Below, piece by piece: positions 7,332-14,048 of a stretch of DNA of 22,823 bases (positions are counted from its first letter, which is position 1; each line of letters opens with the position of its first letter). The DNA lies in IMG/VR virus record IMGVR_UViG_3300005253_000205, positions 1 through 22,823 of that record. One strand, given 5' to 3'. The stretch is from a virus. The position numbers and the translations under genes are program-made. Under the pieces are notes generated by a model, which saw nothing but the letters and a program-made list of their open reading frames with translations, was not told where the DNA came from and did not search any database.

Positions 7332-7515
7332 TTGCTTCTCTCCTTCTACGTTTCATCGCCTCTTGTTGTTTCAGCTTGCGCTTGATAGATGGCTTAACGT
7401 AATATTCGTGTTTTCTCAGATCTTCGAGTATACCTGCTCGCTTAACTCGTTTCTTAAACTCCACCAGCGCTTGACCAAACGCTGCTTCACCGTCTCCTCT
7501 CACATTAACCTGCAT
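7228..7515 (-). CDS. rpsU: Phage-encoded ribosomal protein bS21
   Basis: 95 residues from an ATG with an AGAGGG site 5 bases upstream. Residues 1-60 match bS21 along their length: a short strand (MQVNVRGDGE), then FGQALVEFKKRVKRAGIL, LRKHEYYVKPSIKRK, and a basic helix (QQEAMKRRRREA). E. coli bS21 is 71 residues; the extra C-terminal part (about 61-95, Arg/Ser/Glu-rich, ending VEAEERR) overlaps the next gene in another frame. bS21 sits on the small subunit next to the 3' end of 16S rRNA and helps initiation. Phage copies of bS21 are known from aquatic phages and are thought to replace host bS21 and favour phage messages; that role is inferred here. It lies in the accessory block after two small membrane proteins and is transcribed with structural genes, which suggests mid or late expression. 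Confidence 0.88.
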   Translation of the reverse strand: MQVNVRGDGEAAFGQALVEFKKRVKRAGILEDLRKHEYYVKPSIKRKLKQQEAMKRRRREANARARSKTNRSRRGSTRPEGEWNQTERVEAEERR

Positions 7516-7538
7516 AAAAACCCTCTTTCTATAAATAA

Positions 7539-7862
7539 TTATCTTTCAATTCCTAATTCCGAACACTTTTCAATTAGTCCTTGCCGCTGAAGATTCTCTT
7601 TTGGATTCTCGATACATTCACCCCTGACTACTGCCTCAAGCAAAATTTGCTGAGCTTCCATATGCCGATCGATGTCCGTTAGAGTATCATCTATAATGAC
7701 ATGCTCAACTACATGCTCCTCTTGGTATTCTGCCATTACAGCACCAGGCCCTGTAACTGAAAATCCAAAGGCCGTTGCAACAATCACCACTCCTACCGAA
7801 CCGCCTGCAATTGCGGCAGGCCATTTAAAAAATGCTAACACTGCGGCTCCATCTAGCGCCAT
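7539..7862 (-). CDS. Single-pass membrane protein, unknown
   Basis: 107 residues. Its ATG overlaps the stop of the upstream membrane-protein gene by one base (TAATG), with GAGGAG about 8 bases before, so translation is coupled. One clear membrane segment lies at residues 15-36 (PAAIAGGSVGVVIVATAFGF). The rest is an acidic soluble domain (EYQEEHVVEHVIIDDTLTD, residues 45-63), with two cysteines further on (in GECIENP and EKCSELG). I do not recognise the family. Sharing a coupled unit with a two-segment membrane protein could hint at lysis or membrane remodelling (holin or accessory), but nothing in the sequence proves that. Confidence 0.65.
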   Translation of the reverse strand: MALDGAAVLAFFKWPAAIAGGSVGVVIVATAFGFSVTGPGAVMAEYQEEHVVEHVIIDDTLTDIDRHMEAQQILLEAVVRGECIENPKENLQRQGLIEKCSELGIER

Positions 7863-8203
7863 TATCCCATCTCCTCTTCACCTGCCACGCCCTCTTCTAA
7901 AGTCGGTATAGGTTTTGAATGTCCATTGCGAATGCGATCTGCTTCCGCACGTTCTTTTGGTGACCACGAAGTCTTACGCTTATTGTGGTGCTGCCAAACG
8001 TCCAGGCCGGCCATTCCGGCCAAAAAAATCAACCATTCCCACACTGGAACCCATGTAGATGTCCAGTAATGGATGGCGGTTCCTAACACAATACCCAATG
8101 TCATTAGGATACGAATATTTGTAGTTGGTGCGGTTGCTATAAGGGAATATACTTTATCTACTATACCATTAACACCGTTACGTACACCTTTAACAATATC
8201 CAT
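7862..8203 (-). CDS. Two-segment membrane protein, holin-like in form
   Basis: 113 residues. The start overlaps the previous stop by one base (TAATG). Two hydrophobic segments are visible at about residues 30-46 (NIRILMTLGIVLGTAIH) and 52-70 (VPVWEWLIFLAGMAGLDVW), separated by a short WTSTW turn. They are followed by a charged tail (HHNKRKTSW, then KERAEADRIRNG). Size, two close membrane segments and a charged C terminus are the layout of many small holins. However, no endolysin is seen in the window, and the surrounding genes look structural. I call it a membrane protein that could be a holin, with low certainty about function. Confidence 0.65.
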   Translation of the reverse strand: MDIVKGVRNGVNGIVDKVYSLIATAPTTNIRILMTLGIVLGTAIHYWTSTWVPVWEWLIFLAGMAGLDVWQHHNKRKTSWSPKERAEADRIRNGHSKPIPTLEEGVAGEEEMG

Positions 8204-9345
8204 TACTTATGCTTCTGACGAATCTTCTTACGATTCTTTGCTGCTTGACGTTTCTTTGAGCCCCACTTGCGTCGGCCCTTATGCTTCTTTGGGTACCCTT
8301 CATTTTTACTTATTCTTTTCAAGTTACGAATCTCTTTTGCTCTAACTCTTTCTGCGGCCGGGGTGAGTTGAGTTTTGTCACTAGAGAATCGTTGTGCCCA
8401 TTTATCTGCGACTCCTTTTCTATCACTACCATGGGATTGAGGTCCACTTCCGGGACCACCCTCTGCTCTCACCTGCATCATTTCAGAAATTCTACTAAAT
8501 ACTTGTCTAGCTTCATCTACATTTTTGACGTTAAGTCTGCGAAGTATTTCTAATGCTTGGTCATGCGTAAAACCCTGCTGCCCACGCGAAATGGAATGTG
8601 GAGTCCGAAGAGCCTTACGTGCTCTAAACTCAGTTTCTTCACCCTTCTCTTCCAAACCTTTATCTGGAAGAATGCGATCCATAACAGAATCAACAATAGT
8701 CTCAACCGTTTCGTCCTCTTCTTCATCATCGTCACCATTAAAATCAAAACCACCATAACCGCCGTCATCTAACATTCCGCCTTGTTCATCCTCTTCTTCA
8801 TCATCACCCGGCAGCGCTCCGCCCATTCCCTGTGCCTGCCCACCCCCAATGTCGCCAGTCGGCATTGCATCTTGTAGTGGCGACATCTCAAAATATCGAC
8901 TCAACACATTACCCATATCATCATAGAGAGCGGTAGACCGTTGCTGCATCATGTCCATTTCTTGAGCCAGTTTGACGAATGAACCTGCGTGCTTCTTCAA
9001 CTCACTCATATTTCTCTTAACTGTATGTCCGTCAAACCAGTCACCTGCTTCTTGCATGACCGTTGCTTCTGCCATCTCAGCGATGCCAGCAATCCGCTTT
9101 GCGACTTCCATAAAGGTGCCAGTTCTCTTGAGAGCTTCACCCAAACGGGAAAAGTCTGCGATGACTGCAACAGGATTCAATGCGGTCTGAGCTTGTTGTG
9201 AATCTCCACCCCTACTGAAATCTTCAATATCATTAGACTTGACGGCATCAGTAGCACTCTGGACTTTTCGGGAGTATCTATTCGCCCCCTTTCCATCCAT
9301 CGGATTTTGTGGTGGTCTACGTTCGTTGTAATTTGGTCCAGGCAT
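8203..9345 (-). CDS. Acidic/basic head-region protein with an E-GGPGSGP motif
   Basis: 380 residues, ATG with GGAG 7 bases upstream. Order of parts: an N-terminal polar region with NPMDGKGANRYSRK; a helical region (about 60-155, ALNPVAVIADFSRLGEALK, later KKHAGSFVKLAQEM); a Gly/Met-rich linker; a strongly acidic stretch (179-214, DDEEEDEQ and DDDEEEDE); a helical part (215-290); the motif RAE-GGPGSGP at 293-302; and a very basic end (336-380, KKHKGRRKWGSKKRQ). I do not recognise a named family. Acidic and basic blocks in one chain, together with its place between the protease and scaffold genes, suggest a minor core or DNA-associated head protein. The same GGPGSGP motif, always preceded by Glu, occurs in the two genes upstream. 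Confidence 0.7.
   Translation of the reverse strand: MPGPNYNERRPPQNPMDGKGANRYSRKVQSATDAVKSNDIEDFSRGGDSQQAQTALNPVAVIADFSRLGEALKRTGTFMEVAKRIAGIAEMAEATVMQEAGDWFDGHTVKRNMSELKKHAGSFVKLAQEMDMMQQRSTALYDDMGNVLSRYFEMSPLQDAMPTGDIGGGQAQGMGGALPGDDEEEDEQGGMLDDGGYGGFDFNGDDDEEEDETVETIVDSVMDRILPDKGLEEKGEETEFRARKALRTPHSISRGQQGFTHDQALEILRRLNVKNVDEARQVFSRISEMMQVRAEGGPGSGPQSHGSDRKGVADKWAQRFSSDKTQLTPAAERVRAKEIRNLKRISKNEGYPKKHKGRRKWGSKKRQAAKNRKKIRQKHK
8441..8463. repeat. GGPGSGP-coding dispersed repeat, copy 1
   Basis: GGTCCACTTCCGGGACCACCCTC on the plus strand encodes E-GGPGSGP on the minus strand. Close copies lie at 9532-9554 and 10460-10483 in two other genes. Similarity at the DNA level suggests shared ancestry of the linker rather than chance. 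Confidence 0.7.
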
Positions 9346-9357
9346 TTATTGTCTCCG

Positions 9358-10026
9358 TTATTTAGTTGCCCATCTTGCTGCACTTTGTCTACTTATAAAG
9401 TGACTCACTTTTCCTTGTCCATTCTTTGCTGCCCATGGGCGGTCTCCCCACTTACTATCCTTCCACACATCACGCTTTTGTCGTTTTGCATCACCACCCT
9501 TATGCTGTTCGCCGCGCGGTAATCTACCACTAGGGCCACTTCCAGGCCCACCCTCTACCACGCCCTCTGTTGCGGTACTAACTCTGTCCTCAAAACCATC
9601 CCTACTTTCACCCTTACGCATTTTAATACCATGCTTAGCGGCAAGCTTGTCTAGTTTCGATGCGCGTTCCCCTTCAGCTGCTGGGTCATAAGCTTCTTTT
9701 CGTACCAATCGTCTTTCCACTAAAACTTCTCGTACCATTTTTCGAACATATTCACGAACTTTTTGGATTCCTTCATTGCGACCTTTAGATTTTCTATCTT
9801 CCGGGTAATCATCATATGCATCTCTATAACGAGCAACTCCACCAACACGTTGAGAGGGCGGAACATCATGTTTGGATGTTCTTACCCAATTCTTATCAGC
9901 GGCTTTTCCTTTTGGAACATTGGCCTCAGTCTTGCCCTTTGCAAAGTTTCCTGATACATAGGAGGCTGGTCCACCCTTATGTGTATAGCCTGCAAATTTA
10001 ATTGCTGCTGTGTGTATAGTTTGCAA
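9358..10026 (-). CDS. Out-of-frame continuation of the repeat protein (rearranged or frameshifted)
   Basis: 222 residues if read from a TTG at 10026. This frame is +1 relative to the upstream 370-residue gene and overlaps its 3' end by 29 bases. Its first residues (AAIKFAGYTHKGGPASYVSGNFAKGKTE, residues 7-34) match the end of the repeat module of the upstream protein, so it begins in the middle of a module with no convincing ribosome site. Later parts are an amphipathic helix (VREYVRKMVREVLVE, 90-104), a basic region, V-V-E-GGPGSGP at 156-165, and a final short module (VWKDSKWGDRPWAAK, then GKVSHFISRQSAARWA) that mirrors module 1 of the upstream protein. It could be a separate gene with a rare start, the tail of a protein broken by a frameshift, a product of +1 frameshifting, or an assembly error. 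The reading frame itself is clearly coding. Confidence 0.6.
   Translation of the reverse strand: MQTIHTAAIKFAGYTHKGGPASYVSGNFAKGKTEANVPKGKAADKNWVRTSKHDVPPSQRVGGVARYRDAYDDYPEDRKSKGRNEGIQKVREYVRKMVREVLVERRLVRKEAYDPAAEGERASKLDKLAAKHGIKMRKGESRDGFEDRVSTATEGVVEGGPGSGPSGRLPRGEQHKGGDAKRQKRDVWKDSKWGDRPWAAKNGQGKVSHFISRQSAARWATK
9532..9554. repeat. GGPGSGP-coding dispersed repeat, copy 2
   Basis: AGGGCCACTTCCAGGCCCACCCTC-like plus-strand segment encoding V-V-E-GGPGSGP on the minus strand. It is nearly identical to the copy at 10460-10483. Confidence 0.7.
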
Positions 10027-11110
10027 ATCGTACTGCCATTCCTCTATCTGGAAAATAGTCTACTTGTCCACTTTTTGCTCTTGCGCCCCATCCCGGATTC
10101 TTTAAGCGATTGTTAGGAGGCGATTGCCAATAACTTCCTTTTGAGTGGATTCTCCATTCCCAACTTGAAGCGTCATATCCTTTTGGTGGTCTGCCTTTCT
10201 TTCTCTGAATACTTGTTTCGTCTTTATCCTCATTCATATGTCTGCCCTCATTGCGACTCTCTCCAAACGCCTTTCTGTCTACAGCCATATCCAAATCACT
10301 TCGCATTGCCTGAAGCCTTCCCAATCCTTGTGTATTATTTTGCTTATATGCCCTAGCCATTTGCTGGTCAACCATATCTTGCATCTTCCTTAATTGACCG
10401 AGAGATTTCTTAGCTAACTTATCAACTGCGCGTTTTTTAGAAGGTAGATTTTTTCTAGTAGGGCCACTTCCAGGACCACCCTCAGTTTTGCCTTTAGCAA
10501 AGTTTCCTCGCACATATGAACCCGGCTTAGTATTTGGATTTGCCCAATCTGCAAACTGCATTGCCTTTGATTTATCTGGAAAGTAATCCACTTCTCCAGT
10601 TTTTGCTCGTGCACCCCAACCCGGAACTTTAAGACCAGTTCCACTACTAGGGCGTGACTGCCAATAGCTTCCCTTTGAGTGAATTCGCCAATCCCAAGAT
10701 GGTTGGTCATACCCGCGGGGAGCTTTACCTTTACCCCTCTGCCGCATGGTTTCGTCCTTTGCTTCGTGCATTCGTCCCATAGTTTTATACCCCGCATATT
10801 TTACTGCATCTTGTTTTGTATTAAAATATGATATTTTCCCTGTGCGTACATGTTTGGCTGCCCAAGGTTTATCTTCGCGCGTCTTATCCTTCCACACAGA
10901 GCCTTTCATTTCCTTTGCATCAGAAGTAGAATCTTCCGTTATTTTCTTTGGAAGTCCCTTATGTTTCGTTGAAGCAAAATCTTTTGCATCCTTCTTCTTT
11001 ATTGATTTTGCTGTTTTGGCAACTTCAGGACTGGCTGCTTTACCACCCTTCTTTTGAGCGGAATGTACCATTCCCATAAATCGTTGCTGAGCTACTGATT
11101 TTGCCGGCAT
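9998..11110 (-). CDS. DUF3008-like domain fused to repeated W/Y/F-rich modules
   Basis: 370 residues; ATG with GAGGA upstream, two bases after the protease stop. Residues 1-56 (KSVAQQRFMGMVHSAQKK, then ASPEVAKTAKSIKKKDAKDF and STKHKGLP) match the small DUF3008 family, whose function is unknown. Three copies of a module then follow. Copy 1 (72-108) is VWKDKTREDKPWAAK with ISYFNTKQDAVKYAGY. Copies 2 (127-190) and 3 (305-366) share YDxxSWxWRIHSKGSYWQS, GWGARAKxGxVDYFPD and a final FA. Copy 2 is followed by SYVRGNFAKGKTE and GGPGSGP (211-217). A helical spacer (220-285) separates copies 2 and 3. Each module looks like a short beta sheet plus a helix ending in Phe-Ala. The protein is rich in Lys and Gly, so a DNA-contacting or packaged head protein is plausible. 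It ends mid-module at a stop, and the next frame carries on the repeat. Confidence 0.75.
   Translation of the reverse strand: MPAKSVAQQRFMGMVHSAQKKGGKAASPEVAKTAKSIKKKDAKDFASTKHKGLPKKITEDSTSDAKEMKGSVWKDKTREDKPWAAKHVRTGKISYFNTKQDAVKYAGYKTMGRMHEAKDETMRQRGKGKAPRGYDQPSWDWRIHSKGSYWQSRPSSGTGLKVPGWGARAKTGEVDYFPDKSKAMQFADWANPNTKPGSYVRGNFAKGKTEGGPGSGPTRKNLPSKKRAVDKLAKKSLGQLRKMQDMVDQQMARAYKQNNTQGLGRLQAMRSDLDMAVDRKAFGESRNEGRHMNEDKDETSIQRKKGRPPKGYDASSWEWRIHSKGSYWQSPPNNRLKNPGWGARAKSGQVDYFPDRGMAVRFANYTHSSN
10460..10483. repeat. GGPGSGP-coding dispersed repeat, copy 3
   Basis: AGGGCCACTTCCAGGACCAC followed by CCTC on the plus strand. The similarity extends into the flanking FAKGKTE-coding bases, which recur near 9925-9955. 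Confidence 0.7.
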
Positions 11111-11111
11111 C

Positions 11112-11708
11112 TTATTTCCTCGTCACTTCGCTCATAAAATCATATACAAGACTGTTGACCCGGCACCAGGCGCCACACTTAGCTCCAGGCAAAACCGACT
11201 CGTTAATGAATGCTCCCTCTGTTGAAGGATTTGAGACGACATCGAAGCATATCAAAGAAAAATCCTCTTGAACCTCAACGGTCTCATCATCCAGTTCCTT
11301 AATTGAACCAAGACCACGACTAGAAATTCCCAACTTAATATTATTCTTCAACAGTTCCTTGAGAATGTTACCCGATGGGGTGCCTAAAACTTCTATGTTG
11401 CCCATCAAATTTTCACCATTGAACCAAAGCTCAGTAAGATTATGAGATACATTCTTAAGGTTGACAACTGGGCTTTCTGGATGATCCAGTTCGCCAAGCG
11501 CTCGTCGTTCTGTAATGAACTGCTTGTATCTCTCGGCCTCACGCATCAGAATTGGCATAGGATAAATTCGGCCATTCTGGTTCTTTTGGTTCGCCGTTTG
11601 GAGAACCACGTTCTTAAGAATAAGCGGGCCGCCTCTACCTAACGCCTCGGTAATCATTTGGCGGTCGTAGGTCAAATATGTGAAATCTGTTAGTATCTGT
11701 TCAGTCAT
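11112..11708 (-). CDS. Prohead core protease, T4 gp21-like
   Basis: 198 residues, close to T4 gp21 (about 212). The start has AGAGGA upstream. Catalytic-type residues of this herpes-assemblin-like serine protease family are visible: H76 in GELDHPESP, a serine at 129/130 in KLGISSRGLGS, and D156 in CFDVVSNPSTEGAF. QNGRIYP near residues 44-50 is also typical of the family. The enzyme is built into the prohead, is activated after assembly, and cuts scaffold, capsid and internal proteins after (L/I)-X-E before DNA enters. The classical T4 order 20-(67-68)-21-22-23 is kept only loosely: about 4.8 kb of accessory genes separate this gene from the scaffold gene. Confidence 0.92.
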   Translation of the reverse strand: MTEQILTDFTYLTYDRQMITEALGRGGPLILKNVVLQTANQKNQNGRIYPMPILMREAERYKQFITERRALGELDHPESPVVNLKNVSHNLTELWFNGENLMGNIEVLGTPSGNILKELLKNNIKLGISSRGLGSIKELDDETVEVQEDFSLICFDVVSNPSTEGAFINESVLPGAKCGAWCRVNSLVYDFMSEVTRK

Positions 11709-11719
11709 AGTTAATCCTC

Positions 11720-13066
11720 TTATGGGCGACTCATTGATGCGAAGGTTCTTAGTGGTATTCCACTCGGAGATACACCAACGCCTGGATCTGCCGGTGCTCT
11801 TGCATCTATTACGATACTCTGAGTATTGATGACGTTGACTTCATCACCGAATACCAAGTCAACACTCTGCGTGATTCTAGAGTCTACTATAGAAACACTC
11901 TGAGTCGCTGAGCCTGCTGCTGCGGTTGTTACTGATCCAGTTATCTCTACAGGCTGTGCGTCAATTACGACAGATCTGGTTACTGCTGTTGGTTCTGCCA
12001 CAACTTCTACTGATCCAGTAATATTAGCGGTTCCGACAATTTCAAACGATCCTGTTACATTCACAGGCTGTGCATCAATTGTGACTGATCCAGTGATGGT
12101 TCCATCAACCGTGACAGACCTAGTTACTGCCACTGGTTCTGCTACAACTTCAACCGATCCAGTGATGTTGGTGGTTCCAACAATCTCAGTAACCGAACCG
12201 ATTGATCCAGTCATTGCCACAACTTCAACTGATCCAGTTACGCTGATAGGCTGAGCATCTACACGCACCGATGCTGTGTTTTCAATCACGACGGATGCTG
12301 TGTTTTCAATCACTACTGTTCCCGAAGTCAACGGTGCTGCATCAACCGTGACAGACCTAGTTACTGCTGTTGGTTCTGCTACAACCTCAAATGATCCAGT
12401 GAGTGCATTTACAATCTGAACTGAACCGGTCACATTGATAGGTTGCGTTGCTGCGTCAATTCCAACAGACCTAGTTACTGCCAATGGTTCTGCAACCACT
12501 TCAACCGATCCAGTGATGTTTCCGTCAATCGTAACTGACCTAGTTACTGCCAATGGTTCTGCAACCACTTCAACCGATCCTGTTACAGTAATAGGTTGCG
12601 TTGCTGCGTCAATTCCAACAGATCTGGTTACTGCTGTTGGTTCTGCGACAACTGCAACGGATCCTGTTACAACCGTTTCATCAGCCGCATTCACTCCAGG
12701 CGCAGTGCGTCCTACAAGTTGGTAACTTTCCACTGCTGTAGCAGGCGTTCCAGTTAATACTCTAAACCCATCCACTGCAGGAATACGGTCAAGAACAATT
12801 GCCTCATCAGGTCCTACCGCCATAGCAGATCCAGTTTCCGAGGTTGCATCTACCCAACCAGCTCTACCTGGAATCGTTAGATTCCTAAAGTACGGCGAGC
12901 CAACACCCAAATCCGGAGACCCCTGCAAAGTTGCTTCATCACCTTCAATTGAGTTCGATGCGTATAAAGTAATATCCTTCGCGGACTCTAACGAACTGCC
13001 AGAAACTACGCTGCTAGACGTGCTCCCTACTTGAATGTCTAATTGGAATGGTCCTATCAACGCCAT
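11720..13066 (-). CDS. Long TGSV-repeat beta-rich protein (possible head fibre or decoration)
   Basis: 448 residues; ATG with AGAGGA. An N-terminal domain of about 130 residues (MALIGPFQLDIQVGS, DITLYASNS, FRNLTIPGRAGWVDA) is followed by a repeat region (about 132-415). I count twelve TGS-V/I/F steps and six copies of VAEPxAVTRSV, alternating with short segments such as IDAATQPI and IVGTANI. The regular 10-12-residue spacing with alternating Val/Ile suggests one beta strand per step, as in a beta solenoid or trimeric fibre shaft. The C-terminal 35 residues (RAPADPGVGVSPSGIPLRTF) are non-repetitive. Composition (Thr, Ser, Val, Ala, acidic; few Lys) differs sharply from the Lys-rich proteins around it. 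Its place right before the protease gene argues for a head-associated surface protein; tail fibre is the alternative. No lectin or enzyme motif is seen. Confidence 0.7.
   Translation of the reverse strand: MALIGPFQLDIQVGSTSSSVVSGSSLESAKDITLYASNSIEGDEATLQGSPDLGVGSPYFRNLTIPGRAGWVDATSETGSAMAVGPDEAIVLDRIPAVDGFRVLTGTPATAVESYQLVGRTAPGVNAADETVVTGSVAVVAEPTAVTRSVGIDAATQPITVTGSVEVVAEPLAVTRSVTIDGNITGSVEVVAEPLAVTRSVGIDAATQPINVTGSVQIVNALTGSFEVVAEPTAVTRSVTVDAAPLTSGTVVIENTASVVIENTASVRVDAQPISVTGSVEVVAMTGSIGSVTEIVGTTNITGSVEVVAEPVAVTRSVTVDGTITGSVTIDAQPVNVTGSFEIVGTANITGSVEVVAEPTAVTRSVVIDAQPVEITGSVTTAAAGSATQSVSIVDSRITQSVDLVFGDEVNVINTQSIVIDARAPADPGVGVSPSGIPLRTFASMSRP
11940..12673. repeat. Degenerate in-gene repeats of the TGSV protein
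   Basis: Plus-strand blocks such as CTAGTTACTGCCAATGGTTC recur almost exactly (near 12471 and 12540), as does GGTTGCGTTGCTGCGTCAAT (near 12441 and 12594). Copies differ in the codons between blocks. High DNA identity between non-adjacent copies makes the region prone to recombination and length change. Confidence 0.8.
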
Positions 13067-13070
13067 TTTG

Positions 13071-14048
13071 TTATCCTCTCATGTTTCGAATCGTTTGTGA
13101 GATTCGGTGCATTCGTGATTCAATCTTCATTAGTGCATTGTTGGTTCTCTGCCACAATCCACTATTAGGAACTCCCATTTCTTTCTTGAGTCGGGAGCTT
13201 CGTCTCACAACCTTTTCCATTTCCTTGAGCTGCTTGTTAATTTCGGAGATTACATTACCAATCTTCATTCGTGGCGTCTGAGTCTCGTCATTGCGCCATG
13301 CGTAGTATGGATCACCACCTTCAGTATATATTCCAGCTTCAGGATGTTTTCCAGTTGCCTTCTTAATTTTATTCGTCCAGTATTTAATTCTCTTATCCTT
13401 ATCTTTATAGTCTGAATTCCCTGACTTGACTTGGCGCCAATAATCTAGATTACTTTGCATTTCTGCAGACGACATTTTGTCCTCATTCACTTTCTTTTTC
13501 TTGCTAGACACAGGTTCCTTTGTAGAAAATGCGTATGGTGTTCCGAATCCACCAACTGCACCTGTTCCAGTCATTTCATCTATTTCTTGCTCAACTATTT
13601 CTCGAACTCTTTCCTTCAATCTTTTCAGTTTGCCAACTGGTATCGAACGACTGTTCTTAGGTTCGTCATCCCATCTGACACGTGCAAACCGGCCGGTCAA
13701 TGCGCCAGGACCACCGGTGGCAGATACACCCATAAATTCTGGCTTCTCTATAACAGTTCCTTTCTGACGAGATGAACCCTTACCCTGCACACGGTCACCT
13801 TTTTTAAGGAACATAGCTTCTCTGATTCCCTTAGACTCAACAAACCCTTTCAATGTTTGAACAAGTTCTCGTGCACCTCTTCCTCTCTCCCTAACCTCTT
13901 CCCACGCCAACGTCCATTGTCCATTATCAAAAACATCTACATCTGTTCTCTTGTCTCTGGAAACCCACTCATCTACATCTTCATGACTTAGCCGAATAGT
14001 AAATTTCAATCTCTGTAGAATGCGAGCAATATCTTTTGGAGTTATCAT
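13071..14048 (-). CDS. Conserved head-region protein with KOW-like segment
   Basis: 325 residues; start overlaps the previous stop by one base (TAATG). Parts: an N-terminal helical domain (1-75, with QWTLAWEEVRERGRGAREL); a KOW-like barrel pattern (80-145, FLKKGDRVQGKG, KGTVIE, FARVRWDDEP, SIPVGKLKRL); a charged helix (VREIVEQEIDEM, 148-159); the phrase TGTGAVGGFGTPYAFS (160-175); a Lys-rich linker; the phrase YTEGGDPYYAWRNDE; and a basic C-terminal coil (EMEKVVRRSSRLKKEMG). From memory, the TGxGAVxGFxTPxAF phrase recurs in structural-region proteins of aquatic T4-like phages, but I know no function. Position between portal and protease suggests a prohead core component comparable to T4 gp67/gp68; that is inference. 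Confidence 0.7.
   Translation of the reverse strand: MITPKDIARILQRLKFTIRLSHEDVDEWVSRDKRTDVDVFDNGQWTLAWEEVRERGRGARELVQTLKGFVESKGIREAMFLKKGDRVQGKGSSRQKGTVIEKPEFMGVSATGGPGALTGRFARVRWDDEPKNSRSIPVGKLKRLKERVREIVEQEIDEMTGTGAVGGFGTPYAFSTKEPVSSKKKKVNEDKMSSAEMQSNLDYWRQVKSGNSDYKDKDKRIKYWTNKIKKATGKHPEAGIYTEGGDPYYAWRNDETQTPRMKIGNVISEINKQLKEMEKVVRRSSRLKKEMGVPNSGLWQRTNNALMKIESRMHRISQTIRNMRG

Noticed and set aside
7041-7590. Plus-strand frames of 114 and 150 residues across the bS21 and KOW-like genes
   Set aside because: Antisense to two convincing minus-strand genes; composition rich in Ser/Leu/Phe as expected of a shadow.
8003-8030. GGCCGG-CCATT-CCGGCC hairpin inside the two-segment membrane protein gene
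   Set aside because: In the coding strand the T run precedes the stem instead of following it, so it does not look like a terminator; probably codon coincidence.
7862-8203. Firm holin call for the two-segment membrane protein
   Set aside because: Only size and topology support it; no endolysin or other lysis gene is identifiable in the window.
10414-10797. 127-residue minus-strand frame inside the DUF3008-repeat gene
   Set aside because: It overlaps the well-supported repeat gene entirely, has no ribosome site of note and no recognisable domain.
12435-12725. A 96-residue plus-strand frame rich in Ala/Thr repeats
   Set aside because: It is the antisense of the TGSV repeats; periodicity comes from the real gene.
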